From positions 24,610,697-24,674,696 of the forward strand of contig NC_134509.1 of assembly GCF_027942865.1 (NCBI RefSeq): a stretch of DNA of 64,000 nucleotides. The letters run 5' to 3'. Position numbers and translations under genes: made by a program. Positions within the stretch are counted from its first letter, which is position 1. Each line of letters begins with the position of its first letter. Source of the stretch: Odontesthes bonariensis (Eukaryota > Chordata > Actinopteri > Atheriniformes > Atherinopsidae). The notes beneath the pieces are model-generated. The model saw only the letters and a list, made by a program, of their open reading frames with translations, was not told the DNA's origin and searched no databases. This document shows, piece by piece, positions 29,201 to 40,300 of the stretch.

Positions 29201-32200
29201 AGAAGCGCGGTCTAAATATTATTCCAACATCATCAACAGCTGCCCGGGAAATTCTAAACAGCTTTTCTCTACAATAAACCATCTCCTTAATCCCACTGAA
29301 CAAACTCATGCTGAGGACTCGGCTCAAAAATGCAACCTGTTTCTTTCTTTTTTCAAAAACAAAGTTAGCTCTATCCGATCTCAGCTCCATAGCCTTCATG
29401 ATCTTCGGCTGGCATCTACCCGTGTGCATTCTGGGTCCCTGAGCTGCTTTGACGACGTTGCTCAGAGTGAAGTGGAGACTATCATCAAGAAAATGAAGCC
29501 TTCATCCTGCGCCCTGGATCCCTTCCCCTCGTCACTCACATAAAATCCAATCACGCTGCAATAAGCCCATTAATCACACAAATAATAAACAATTCACTGA
29601 AATCTGGTCATGTTCCACTGCCTCTTAAAACTGCTATCATCAAACCTCTTCTGAAAAAATCCAACTTGGATCCAGACATTCTTTCCAATTACCGCCCAAT
29701 TTCCCACCTCCCATTTCTGTCAAAATTGCTGGAGAAAGCTGTTGCTGCTCAGCTGCAGCTCCACCTACAACAACACTCTCTGTACGAGAAATTTCAGTCT
29801 GGTTTCTGTCCAGCTCACAGTACTGAGACCGCATTGCTGAGAGTTACCAACGATGTCCTCATGGCAGCTGACACTGGCTCTACTTCTCTCCTTGTCCTCC
29901 TTGACCTCACTGCAGCCTTTGACACTGTGGACCATAATATCCTCCTCCACCGTCTTCATGAGGAGGTCGGTCTCTGTGACATGGTTCTGGACTGGTTTAA
30001 ATCCTTCCTCTCCAATAGGCTGGAATGTGTTAGTTTTGGCAACGCCAAGTCCCAGACTGTCTGTGTCTCCTGTGGTGTCCCACAAGGGTCAGTTCTAGGG
30101 CCCCTGCTATTTTCCCTTTACATGCTGCCTTTAGGTCAAATCATTAATCGGCACAACATCTCCTTCCATTGTTATGCTGACGACATACAACTTTACATTA
30201 GAACTGGAGCATCATCATCACCATCTTCACTCACTGCCCTCACTACCTGCCTGGAGGAGATAAGGACGTGGATGAATCAGAACTTTCTTCAGTTAAACTG
30301 CTCGAAAACTGAGGCCATACTGATTGGCACCCCTCACCAGGTTCAAACTTCAACTCTGACGACTATTTCTTTTTCTGGACAAGACATCTCCCTCTCCACC
30401 CCTGTTACAAATCTTGGAGTAAGAATGGACTCTCAACTTACATTTGAAAATCACATTAAGCATCTGTTTAAAACCTGCTTCTTTCATCTTCGTAATATCT
30501 CCAAAATTCGTCCATCTCTCTCTTTCTCTGATGCCGAGACTCTCGTCCATGCCTTTGTTTCCTCCAGGCTCGATTACTGCAATTCTCTGTTTGTTGGAAT
30601 CCACAGAAAACACCTTCAGAAGCTTCAATACATTCAGAACGGTGCAGCCAGGGTTCTATTGAGAGCTCGTAAATCTGACCACATTACACCTATTCTCCAT
30701 GATCTGCACTGGCTTCCTGTCACTTACAGAATTCAGTACAAAATTGCTCTCATCACCCATCAATGCTTAAACGGAACCTCACCAGATTATCTGAAGGACC
30801 TTCTCATTCCACATTCATCCACCAGATCTCTACGATCACAAGACTGCAACCTCCTCCACCTTCCTCGATCCAGATTAAGGACCATGGGAGATCGGCCATT
30901 CTCTGTGGCTGCCCCCCGTCTCTGGAACTCTCTCCCGGTCTATCTGAGAGCTCCGCAACCACTGGGCGACTTCAAAAGAGGCTTAAAGACTTTTCTTTTT
31001 AAGCAAGCCTATTCTGCCGCTACGTGATTTTTATGATGTTGATTTTATCCCTGATTTTAGTTGTACTTTGTAACACTTTGAGATTTTTGCTAATGAAAAG
31101 TGCGTTACAAATTTGATTTATTATCATTATTATTATTATTAAGATTGTGGCTGATCCCTCACACCCCAGTCACAACCTCTTTCAGACACTCCTCTCTGGC
31201 AGGAGGCTGCGGTCCATCAGGACCAAAACCTCACACCACAAGAACAGTTTCTTCCCATCCGCTACTAGCCTTATCAACAAAGCCCGGAGCCCCCCCTGAC
31301 ACTGACTCTCTCCCTCTCCCCTTCCAGACCTACAAGCTACATCAACGTAGCATCTTCAAACCTTCTGCGTTACATTAACGCATGGTCTATAGTCTATACT
31401 GTATATATATCTAGATTCTGTTTATATATATCTATATTTTTTTGCACCAACTACACCAAGTCAAATTCCTTGTAAGTGAAAACCTACTTGGCAATAAACG
31501 ATTCTGATTCTGATTACGTGATACAGTCCTTACCTGTCGTATGCAGGAATCTGAATGTTCAGCTCCTCCATGAGGAGGTTCATGACATCATCACACTTGC
31601 CATTAACTTTCAGCACAGCCAGATCATCCTTCGGCGTCCACTGAAACAAAACCACAACCACAAAGTGTGACGCAGAGCAAAGAGGAAATGCACTTGCACC
31701 TTATTGGTAAAAAAGGATCAAATCAAGTACCTGAAGATTCACAATGTAGAGTTTGGGCCTTTTGCTTGCTGGTCTGTTCATCGACCACAGACAAGCGTAT
31801 TTCTTCAGCACCTAGAAGACCCAAAGAAAGAGCTCATGAGATAATAATCTAACATCATACATTTCAGTGTGTAGAATAATGAGTTAACCTGATGAAACAA
31901 GATGATGAAATTAATCTGAGTGCACTTTCTCATTGTGTCAGTGGATCTGTCCTGTTAGCCGTCCTCACAAATTCCCAACTGAACTGTAAAAACGATGATT
32001 TCAGATCAAAGTGTACGTAACACTACAGATTATCTGTGCGTCATAAAACCTGCCTTCAGGCTGGAGCCTAAGCAGAGGATAACATCTGCCATCTTGGCAG
32101 TCTCTGCTGCTCCCTTCCAGTTGAGAGGTTGCTCTAAGGTCCCACGCTCCCCAAAGTGCACTATTGTGTCTCTCAGTTCAGCGCCACAGTGGCTGCACCG

Positions 32201-35200
32201 GCGCCCCGTCGCATGGCGGTGCAGCGACGTCCGCTCTGTCACATCAAATAAACGCACGTACTCCCTGACCGGTGAACAGGATGTGCACACCTGCAGACAG
32301 AAATGAAACAAAAGAAACAGTCAGGGACAGTACAAAACAATTCAAATCTTTTTTCTCTCTCAGATTATCCAGCTGCAAAGTAACATCTGCAGTTAGGGCA
32401 GCAAACAGCAGTCGTAAAATCCATGAAGTCCGTTCAACCCAACCATGCCGCCTATTCACCTCTAACCCTGCTTACACCTGGCCTTAACAAGCATTCCTGG
32501 GTCATCCAATAACAAGTGGACTACTCTTAAAACAGGTATGAATGCACCCAGAATACATTTAAAGGCAGTTTGGGCCACATCCCTTTAGCATTTTAATATC
32601 TGCCTACTCATCTCATGTCCTCTGCCTGAGCAATTCATTTAAAAAAAATAAGGTAAGGAAAGTGCTGATGTTGCTTCCTGTTTACTCAAAAAAACACATC
32701 TGGCCCTTTGCACATGGAAATGTTTCAAGTTTATTTGCTTATAGAAGGGAAAGATAAACAGCGATCCTTTGTGACGCATGTGAGATGCACTCCAACTATT
32801 CACTTATGATTTGATCACATGATTCCTTAATATAGTTATAAGACTTTCGTTTAATTGACATGTTTGCTGTAGTCAACTCTCTCACACCCGCATTGATCCC
32901 TTATCCGTGCACATTTTCTACTTCCTGTGAAACTGACAATTTCCACTTGTTTCTTCTACTTATTTGACTTAATTCGCCCCCTTCAGAGCAGTTTAACAGT
33001 ATAAACAGCAGAGCAAACGCAGGCACACATCCCTGAACGAAACTACAAAGATATATGGAAAATAAATGTAGTAATTTGCTCTGAAACTTGGTATGTCCCA
33101 ACAGACAATTAGTGGAGCAATAAGATCTGAGGTATTCCAAAGCGCGTGAGCAGAAGGCAACTGGATTGTCTTCTGTTAAAGCGACTAAAGGCAATTAAGG
33201 GCTTTTGCCACAAGGATTTATCACTGCAGCCTAATTTATTACAACCTCACAGGCTGAAGGCACCAGCTACACAGGTGCTCAGATCAATCTGCACAACATA
33301 CTAGACAAAGAGGAGCAGAGGAACGACTAATACACTTGTTCTGAAGTGGGGCTTTGCATGAGAATTGTTGTTATCCATAACTGTTACTTCCCATCTATGG
33401 GATGCTTCTGAGTAGCTGACCCAAAAGACGATATGAATGGGTCTGCATGCACCCCTGCAGAGTCCCAGTTCGTTTGCATGTGCAGAAACATGCAACCCTA
33501 ATAATGGATTTGTCAACATGTTATTCATTTTTGTTTTGATGTCCTGTCCTTTTTCATATTTTCCATTTTGTCTCTGTGCTGTAAATATGGTGACTTCTTT
33601 CTTAAAGAAAACAGACACCATGTATCCAGTCTTCAGACACACAAGGATCAGTGAACAATCATTTGACACTCAGTGGTCAGTGACTGGTGGAACTTTCCTT
33701 TTAAAGGGACGACGGCAGTGCAGCTGAAACAGCTTTATGACCGTAAAGCAGGACTATATGTGGTCTAAAGGTAAGTTTTAAATGAAAGTTGTTCAGGGGG
33801 AGATATGTAACATTAAAGGCTTCATCTGTTAATGATATTCAGTCATTCAAACATTGCTTATTTTTCCAATAATGTTTGTCAACTGCATTCTCGTGACAAG
33901 TATAACCAACTACTGAAATCAAAAAGTCGGATTGTGGTTATCGTTCAGTTCTGAATACCTTTATATGTACAAGATAAAACGGCACACTATCCCGACTTTT
34001 CACAGGGCAGAATTCATATTCTGGGCAAAAAGAAGCTCCGAACGAATCAGAGTCAAACAAAACAATGGGATAAAGAATGAAGGAGTCTCGCCTCAATGAA
34101 CATGTTTCCATGGAGCTCAGACAGGGCGAGTCTGGGGAGACCACTTCTCAGGTGAAGTCCATCGCAGTTCTGAGACACTACATGTTTCACCTTTATAGAC
34201 ACACACGGATGTGAATGTTAATGAAACACGGTGCACCATCATGATACACGATCTACAGAGCTCTGACATACCAGCTTTTCCTTATGTAGCATCCTGATGC
34301 TCATGTGTGTGAGTGTGGGCTCAGCTTTGCTCAAGTCTGATGAGCTGCGTGTAAAGAATGCAGGAAATCAGAATTTCAGATTCAGAAAAACTCTGGTTCA
34401 TTTCTAACATCACAGTGATGACCGCATATCTCACCTTATGGCCCGTCCCTTCTGTAGCTGCGTCCACACCCCATTAGGGCCCCTGTAGTCTGGGATAGAG
34501 GCTGCCTAAAAATAAACGGCACCATCAGCGCTGTGATTAATGACAAGGTGATGGAAGAGATTGAGTTTGGCGTACCGTGCTGATTCCAGCTCCAGTGTAA
34601 ACCACCAGGTTATCTGCTTGCCTGACTGCCGCGGCGAGCTGCTTGACTTTACTTTCCAACGCATCTACATCATCAAACACCTGCAAACAGTACAGCAACA
34701 TAAAAACACAGCAGGAATGTATAATTACAATTTGTGCCTTTATGAACATTTATTATTTATTACATTTAATCACCATCAAAACTCTAAGTAATTTTTCTTC
34801 ATTTGTAGACTGTTTTTTTAACCACATTTTAATGTGTGTTTCATCTGTCTGCCTTAGTTGAGAAATCCTGACCCCAAATCCAGTGTCAAGGCACTGAGGT
34901 AAACTGAGGTGATCATTGTTTGTTATGAAGATACCGGGAAAGACATCAAGCCGAATTTCATGAAACTTGTTGGGCTAAAGGAACAACACATTTATTTTGG
35001 TGCAGAACAGGATATATATTTGTTAAAATGTGATAAATGTGAAGGTATTATTTGACTTTTCATGTTACTGATAACAAATGTGCATTTTGTGAAATGTGAT
35101 ATCATGTTTCTGAGGATCAAAGGCTTCTTCAGGCGTGCCTTAAAGCCACGGAACACAAGGCATTCCAGCAGGTGGTAAAAACTACCTAACAAACCATCAG

Positions 35201-36365
35201 TGTGGCTTTTTAATCACAAATGCTGTCTTGGTAGGTCAAAAAGCATCATGGATGATGGATCTCACCCTAACCACAGGTTCTTTATCTTCTAGTCATTCAA
35301 CAGGTGCTACAACAGTAATGTCTCCAGTACCAACTGGCTCAGGAGGAGCTTTTTTCTCTGAGGCTGTGACACTAATGAACTTCACAGTAATATAACTTTT
35401 TTTCTCCACTGGATTGGCGCAGTCTCCTTTTCACACAGCTTTCTAGTACTTCCTTTGCACTTCAGTTATCTTAAACGAATATGTTTAATCTGACTGTGTG
35501 CGTCGCTGATGGAAACTTAAAGTGCATACACACATAACATACACTGTAACTTCTGTACATACTGTAATTTATCACACCATGATACATTAGTGCATGCATT
35601 TGAACTTTCTATACATTTGCCATCTTTTGGTTAGATGTTTATTATATTTACAAGGCTCATTTCCTGCACTCTGCATGATCACAATAAAGTTAAATCTTAT
35701 CTCTATAAGTGTGTGCAGTTTCCCACATGACTGTACCACAATAAGAGAGGCCTGGCTGTATAATAAATGGTCACTTTTTTAGTGTAAATGTATTACATGT
35801 GAACTTCATGTTCAGTTAAGACAAATACTGGTTAATTGGTCTGCTTGTGCAGTGACCAGCAGGTCTGTGCCTGTATTAACAGTACATCTTTTCACTAATC
35901 TCACTTCAGACCTGAGCAGGGGGAAGCCCACCAAGCTTGTAAGTGTGTTAATGATCTGGACCGGATGATCTAACCTCCTCCTGCTTCCTCTTGAGCACAT
36001 TCCTGCGGACTTGTCTCTTGCAGAGCTCGTCCACAGCGTCTCTGTGCCGCAGCAGTGCGGCCGCCTCTTCCTCGGACCGCTCGGCTTCCGGCTTCTTCAG
36101 GACCCGTCCGACCTGCGGGACAAGCGAGAACCGGGTCAGGGTCACCGGCTTGGAAAACAATGGCTTCAATGCTCCCAACACTATCAGCTACTTTAGCGTG
36201 CTAGCTTGACACTAGTGACTCTAAATGTGTTTTTTTTTTTTTGTTGTTGTTGTCTTTTACCAGCCTGAAGATTTTCCTGTCGCTTTCGCGTTGCAGTATT
36301 TTGGCTTTTTCCAGAGCTTTTCTCTCTGCCCGTGAGGGAATACCGGTGTCTGCCTCCTCTTCCAT
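26288..36365 (-). CDS. sirt7: Sirtuin 7, NAD-dependent deacylase, 10 coding exons
   Basis: NAD-dependent protein deacylase of the nucleolus and chromatin; in mammals it acts on H3K18ac and supports RNA polymerase I transcription. Exons in reading order: 36261-36365, 35975-36112, 34576-34680, 34435-34505, 34272-34344, 34092-34190, 32054-32290, 31731-31811, 31534-31640, 26288-26501. All phases join, giving 409 codons plus stop (human: 400 aa). Visible features: GAGIST at 111-116, DYRGPNGVW after it, SQNCDGLH, the catalytic His191 in ELHGN, zinc cysteines C199/C202 and C229/C232, GSSLK, and a basic C-terminus ([10 protein letters not shown]) like the mammalian nucleolar signal. Introns 6 and 7 begin with GC, not GT; the joined protein requires this. 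Intron 9 is 5 kb of nested transposons. The start at 36365 opens a conserved 35-codon exon. Confidence 0.97.
26899..27531. mobile_element. MITE inserted in LINE A
   Basis: Inverted termini GGCTACGGATACACAAAAAC (left) and GTTTTTGTGTAGCCGTAGCC (right) enclose about 630 bp without a coding frame. Removing it rejoins the LINE A reading frame (SE before, KLQHQF after), with a short duplication (TGA, or CTGAG by another alignment) at the junctions. The target-site length is too ambiguous to name the superfamily. Confidence 0.75.
28011..29138 (-). mobile_element. Harbinger-like transposon remnant, HARBI1-type nuclease fragment
   Basis: On the minus strand at 28407-28805 there is a 132-codon open frame. 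Its middle and end fit fish HARBI1-like nucleases: [18 protein letters not shown], then [18 protein letters not shown], then [17 protein letters not shown] and YIKFPTG. The catalytic half is absent. The right end (AGGGGTCTCATGTACAAAGC, read on the minus strand at about 29138) looks like a terminus, but I cannot match a left end. 28011-28250 looks like the end of yet another element (TTTCACACTGCCGAATAACC). Confidence 0.6.
29139..31138 (+). mobile_element. L2-like LINE with long reverse transcriptase frame
   Basis: A 5'-truncated non-LTR retrotransposon, about 2 kb. An open frame at 29088-29543 covers the segment before the reverse transcriptase ([19 protein letters not shown], then [10 protein letters not shown]). 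After a frame break near 29540, a 453-codon frame at 29666-31027 carries most of the reverse transcriptase: [31 protein letters not shown] and the catalytic YADD box ([10 protein letters not shown]). The 3' end is a T-rich tail with ATT repeats (about 31120-31138). The long open frame suggests a recent arrival, but the break and truncation make this copy inactive on its own. It is not a host gene. Confidence 0.85.
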
Positions 36366-36460
36366 CCCGTTTTGAGTAGTTATCTATTCAAAACAGAGCT
36401 CATTGCACCAGTGACCAACTAACGTCGAGCGGATGTTTCCCGAAAACCGAGGAAACCACC

Positions 36461-36481
36461 CGCAGCGCCCCCTGCTGCTGG
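36461..36481 (-). promoter_or_regulatory. CTCF-like motif between ccp110 and sirt7
   Basis: On the minus strand this reads CAGCAGCAGGGGGCGCTGCG, a close fit to the extended vertebrate CTCF motif. It lies about 95-115 bases upstream of the sirt7 ATG and about 70 bases beyond the ccp110 polyadenylation signal, just where an insulator or a promoter-proximal CTCF site would be expected. Binding is inferred from sequence. Confidence 0.45.
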
Positions 36482-36547
36482 GAGTCTGTAGATATCTTCC
36501 CCTCCGCCGCGTAAACTTAAACACCAAAAACTCAGCAAAACCAAATC

Positions 36548-36553
36548 TTTATT
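36548..36553 (-). terminator. ccp110: ccp110 polyadenylation signal
   Basis: AATAAA on the minus strand, about 810 bases past the ccp110 stop codon. It is the last such signal before sirt7 begins. With the usual 10-30 base offset, cleavage would fall near 36520-36535, only some 150 bases from the sirt7 start codon. Confidence 0.55.
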
Positions 36554-37362
36554 ATCAGCAACACACTTATAAATAACACGTAAAAAAGTCAGGAATCTCT
36601 ATGATTAAAAAAAAGCTAAGGTTTACACGTGTTTTGGCTGCAGTTCCATAACAGTGGAAAGTTTTAAGGCAACAATAAGGAGTAACACACATTTCCAAAC
36701 ATCTGGAGCTGGATAGTGGAGGAAAAAAAGACTAAATATCACAATAAAGGTGGTCAACATGGGCAAATACATGTAAAGATTATCAGTTTTTGGTGGCAGG
36801 CACTTAACACATGGAGGAACTGGTTAACCTTTTTCAGCGCAGGTGCAATAAATAACTGTAATGATGTTATTAACTGCACCTGTGGAGTCAGGCATTTACA
36901 TTTTAGAGTCCTCTTATAGATATTTGGACTCAGTAAAGGAGGAAAGGCAAATGTGAGGTGAACCTCTTATCACAAATCCAAGTTAGCCCTGACAATGAGC
37001 CGGCCTTTGATGTAATTAAGTGTTTTCTTAAACTTTATCTATCAAACCCATGATTATTCTGCTGTGAAACACCAAACTATGTTGAAGTGGGGTTTGATAA
37101 CTTGTCAACTCAACTTCATTCCCCTAAAACGTATCAAATACGAGAACACTGAACATGGTAAAAAATGCAAAAAGCAGACCTGATAAATAATTTGTATTAC
37201 AGCCAGTATTACTGTGGAAGAGCTGTGACCAGCTGTTGGTCAGCAACGGGCATCTGCTGGTGTCAAATTCAGATTTTAGAAGTGGGAAATTAGTTATATA
37301 CTATTTATGCAGTTCACTAGAGGCCTTGTTAGGAGTCCTCACTGGGGCCAATTAGGAAAGTG

Positions 37363-40300
37363 TCATCGGGGTCTAGAGGAGCAAGCGCTCTTGGGGACTC
37401 TCTGAGGATTTGCTTTGAACTGTCCTCGTTTTGTTTCCTGCGGTTTCTCGGCTGAAAATCCAGACTTTTGTCCGGTCCTCGCCATCACTCCCCCGTGCCT
37501 CTCTGTGGCCTTTTTCTGAATCCTGGAGGGAAGAAGAGATGGGTTTTAAAAGCTGAGAAAGCACTTTTCTTAAGAAATAAAGCCTTTGTTCATGTGGTGC
37601 AGCTCATTAAAAAATGAACCCGAATGATACCTTCTAAAACAGTGTAACATAACTTAACATAAGTTGCTCGTGTTGAATAATCACGGCTGTAAAGAAAACA
37701 GAGAACAGAACCGATGAAGTCCAAACTCACATCGTTCTTCTCTTCCTCTCCAGTGATTTTCGTGTTGCGGCCGACAGAGAACTTTTCCCTCTGGGACAGT
37801 CGGTATGTCCATTCTAAACAAACACATGCACACACGTAAAGACACACTAAATACACGTTAAGGACACAACATAATGGCAAAAACATACATATAAATGTAA
37901 ACGTAACCAGCGTAAGTCGCTTTGGATAAAAGCCTCTGCCAAAATTCATAAACATAAACATAAATCACAACAACTGAAGCACAATTTTATCAAAAGTCTG
38001 TGTAACGTCTGGTTTTGGCTCACATGAAGTGACGACACAGCCTGCTCTGTGCCTGGCTCATCACATTTTACCCCCACAGGTAGGGCTGCACGACAATGGC
38101 CAAAATGATTATCACGATTATTTTGAGCAATATTGATATCACGATTAATTATCACGATTATTTGTTGATTTTAACCAAAACAAATTTTATTGTCACATAG
38201 GCTTATTATAACTGCTTTCACATCCATATTGTGCTACATTCCTGGTAATGTACAAATATGTGCAACAAAATAAAATAGGTCCTCTTATTTTTGGCCAAAT
38301 GAAATGCGACTGCATTCGTTATTTCACGGTGTCTTTGGGTGGTGGTTGGGTATGGTGATGCGCTAAAGAGGCTTGCTTCAATGGATGCCTGAGTTGATGT
38401 TGTGGGATGATTAGTCTTTGCAACGCATTTCTTGGTCCTCATACATTCACCGTATTGAACTTTATGGCGTGTTTTCAAGTGGCTAAAGAGGTTTCGTTGT
38501 GTTGCTTTGTGGCGCCAACACAACCGTACGGCACTCTTTGCATATCACCTTTTCTTGTGTTGTGTCACTCGCCTTGAACCCAAAATGCTTCCACACAATG
38601 GATGACGATCCGGTTCTCGGAACAAGCTCCTCGGCCTCGCCCTCTGCCACGTTAGACATTTTTTGTTTTCTCTAAGTTGTAATATTCTTTAAGATTGTTT
38701 ATAACTTATAAGACCGACTGCTACCTGTTGTGGTATGTTCGCGACGTTACTTTGTCCTCTGTAACTAGTGTCTACATTTAGAAACTAAACTGCGCGGTGC
38801 AGGGAGCAACTCTGATTGGCTCATGGAGGCATGTGATCAGACAGTGGTTTACGGAGCGCTAGAGTGGCTTTAAAAAAAACACCAGAGAGGGTTAAAGCGG
38901 AGGATCTTTGAAAACACCTTTAATATGGAGCGTTCTATGGACGGAATGACCCATTTTAAATATCGCTCGATCATGAGAATTTGATCGCGGGAAGCCAATA
39001 TCGTTATCGTGATTAAAATTCGATATATTGTGCAGCCCTACCCACATACACTTAATAAGATGCAGCCTCTTGTTTTGATTGAGAGGTTAGCTTCTTATCT
39101 TATGCTAACTAACTGGATTTTATTTTTTGAAAAACATTGATCAACCAAAACTCAGCATCATACACGGTGAGGGAGTCCAAATTGTGAGTATCTGAGAACA
39201 GCTTTTGACTCTCAACTTACAGAGTCGACAAAGAATTTAATGATGATTGTAGTCCAGTTAAAGAAGCTGTGTTCACATTGGAAGATACAAGCGGTCCAAA
39301 AAAGAGGAATTATGAGTCAATCTGACCATGTTCTTGTTTTTATGGCCTCAGTGTGAAGCTATTATGAATAAAACAAAACGTTATTCTAATTCTTTTATTC
39401 CTTCTGCTGGTAGGTTGCTAAAAACAGACAGAAGGTGCTGTTTTTAGGTTTATGTTTTCAATTGTGATGTTGTGAGTAACCATGTTTTCACTGTGGTTGG
39501 CCGTAAAACGTTCCTTTGAGAAGATTACCTGTCGTCTGAGTTCTCTCTCCCTGGTCAGCTCTCTGTCCCAGCTGATCAGCTGCATCCGCTCTCTGGCTGA
39601 CAGGCCGAAGAATACGTCGTAAACCTCGTAACGTGCAGCGCGCAGCTGGAGGGGAAAACAACAGCGACTTTAGGCAGAGAGGGTGAAGGGATGGTTGCAG
39701 CATCTACAGAATGTTCCACAGGGTTGCTGAAGAAGAGGATGGAAGGCCCCAGCATTGAATGAATGAGAATGAAGCTAATAATCCAAGTATGTCCGACACC
39801 GCGGAGCTGTGGACTGTGTGAGGAAACGTTAAAAACATTCCGCTGCTTCAAACTTTCTCTGTGATAGATCATCGTACATGCAAGTAGAGCTGAATTCACT
39901 TAACAGACTTATTTTCATTGCCATTTGCTTTTTACGTTATCCTTCATGTGGATGTCTAGCTCTGCAGTTGCAGCTTGAGCAGTTTCCTCCGGGATCAATA
40001 AAGTTTTCTGATTCTGATATTATGAACAGTTCCAGCTGTTTATTTTACTATAAAAAGACCAAAATGCCAACTCAGAATTGCAGCAGCCATCTTTCCAACC
40101 GTCCTCAGGTACAGAGCTGGAACTTTTTACATACCTGCAGAGCGACTCTCTCCTGCAAAAAGTCATCCTGTCTGATGCAGAACTCTCCTTTGCCAACACT
40201 CTGCTGCTGGAGGGCCTGCAGCAACTGCTGTGTGTCCTACAAGTGCAAACACACACACACTCACATCTGTAATCCGCAAACAGACAGTAGGCGCTCATTT

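Larger units (their letters stand above)
26860..31515 (+). mobile_element. Non-LTR retrotransposon A, oldest layer in sirt7 intron 9, broken by insertions
   Basis: Three plus-strand pieces belong to one LINE copy. 26860-26898 ends in KEAKRLYSE. 27532-28010 continues with the pre-palm part of a reverse transcriptase ([13 protein letters not shown], then after a frame change [20 protein letters not shown] and IIPVPKKP). 31139-31515 is the 3' end ([19 protein letters not shown], then HKNSFFPSA, then a GATTCTG tail after AATAAA). The palm domain with the catalytic aspartates is missing, and frames are broken. The clade is not settled. It runs antisense to sirt7. Confidence 0.75.

Noticed and set aside
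29666-31027. 453-codon open frame as a host gene
   Set aside because: It has reverse transcriptase motifs including YADD, a LINE tail after it and no splice context. It is a retrotransposon within an intron.
34092-34190. sirt7 exon 6 as a pseudogene because it lacks a GT donor
   Set aside because: The whole protein is intact across ten exons with all catalytic and zinc residues, so a GC donor is the simpler reading.
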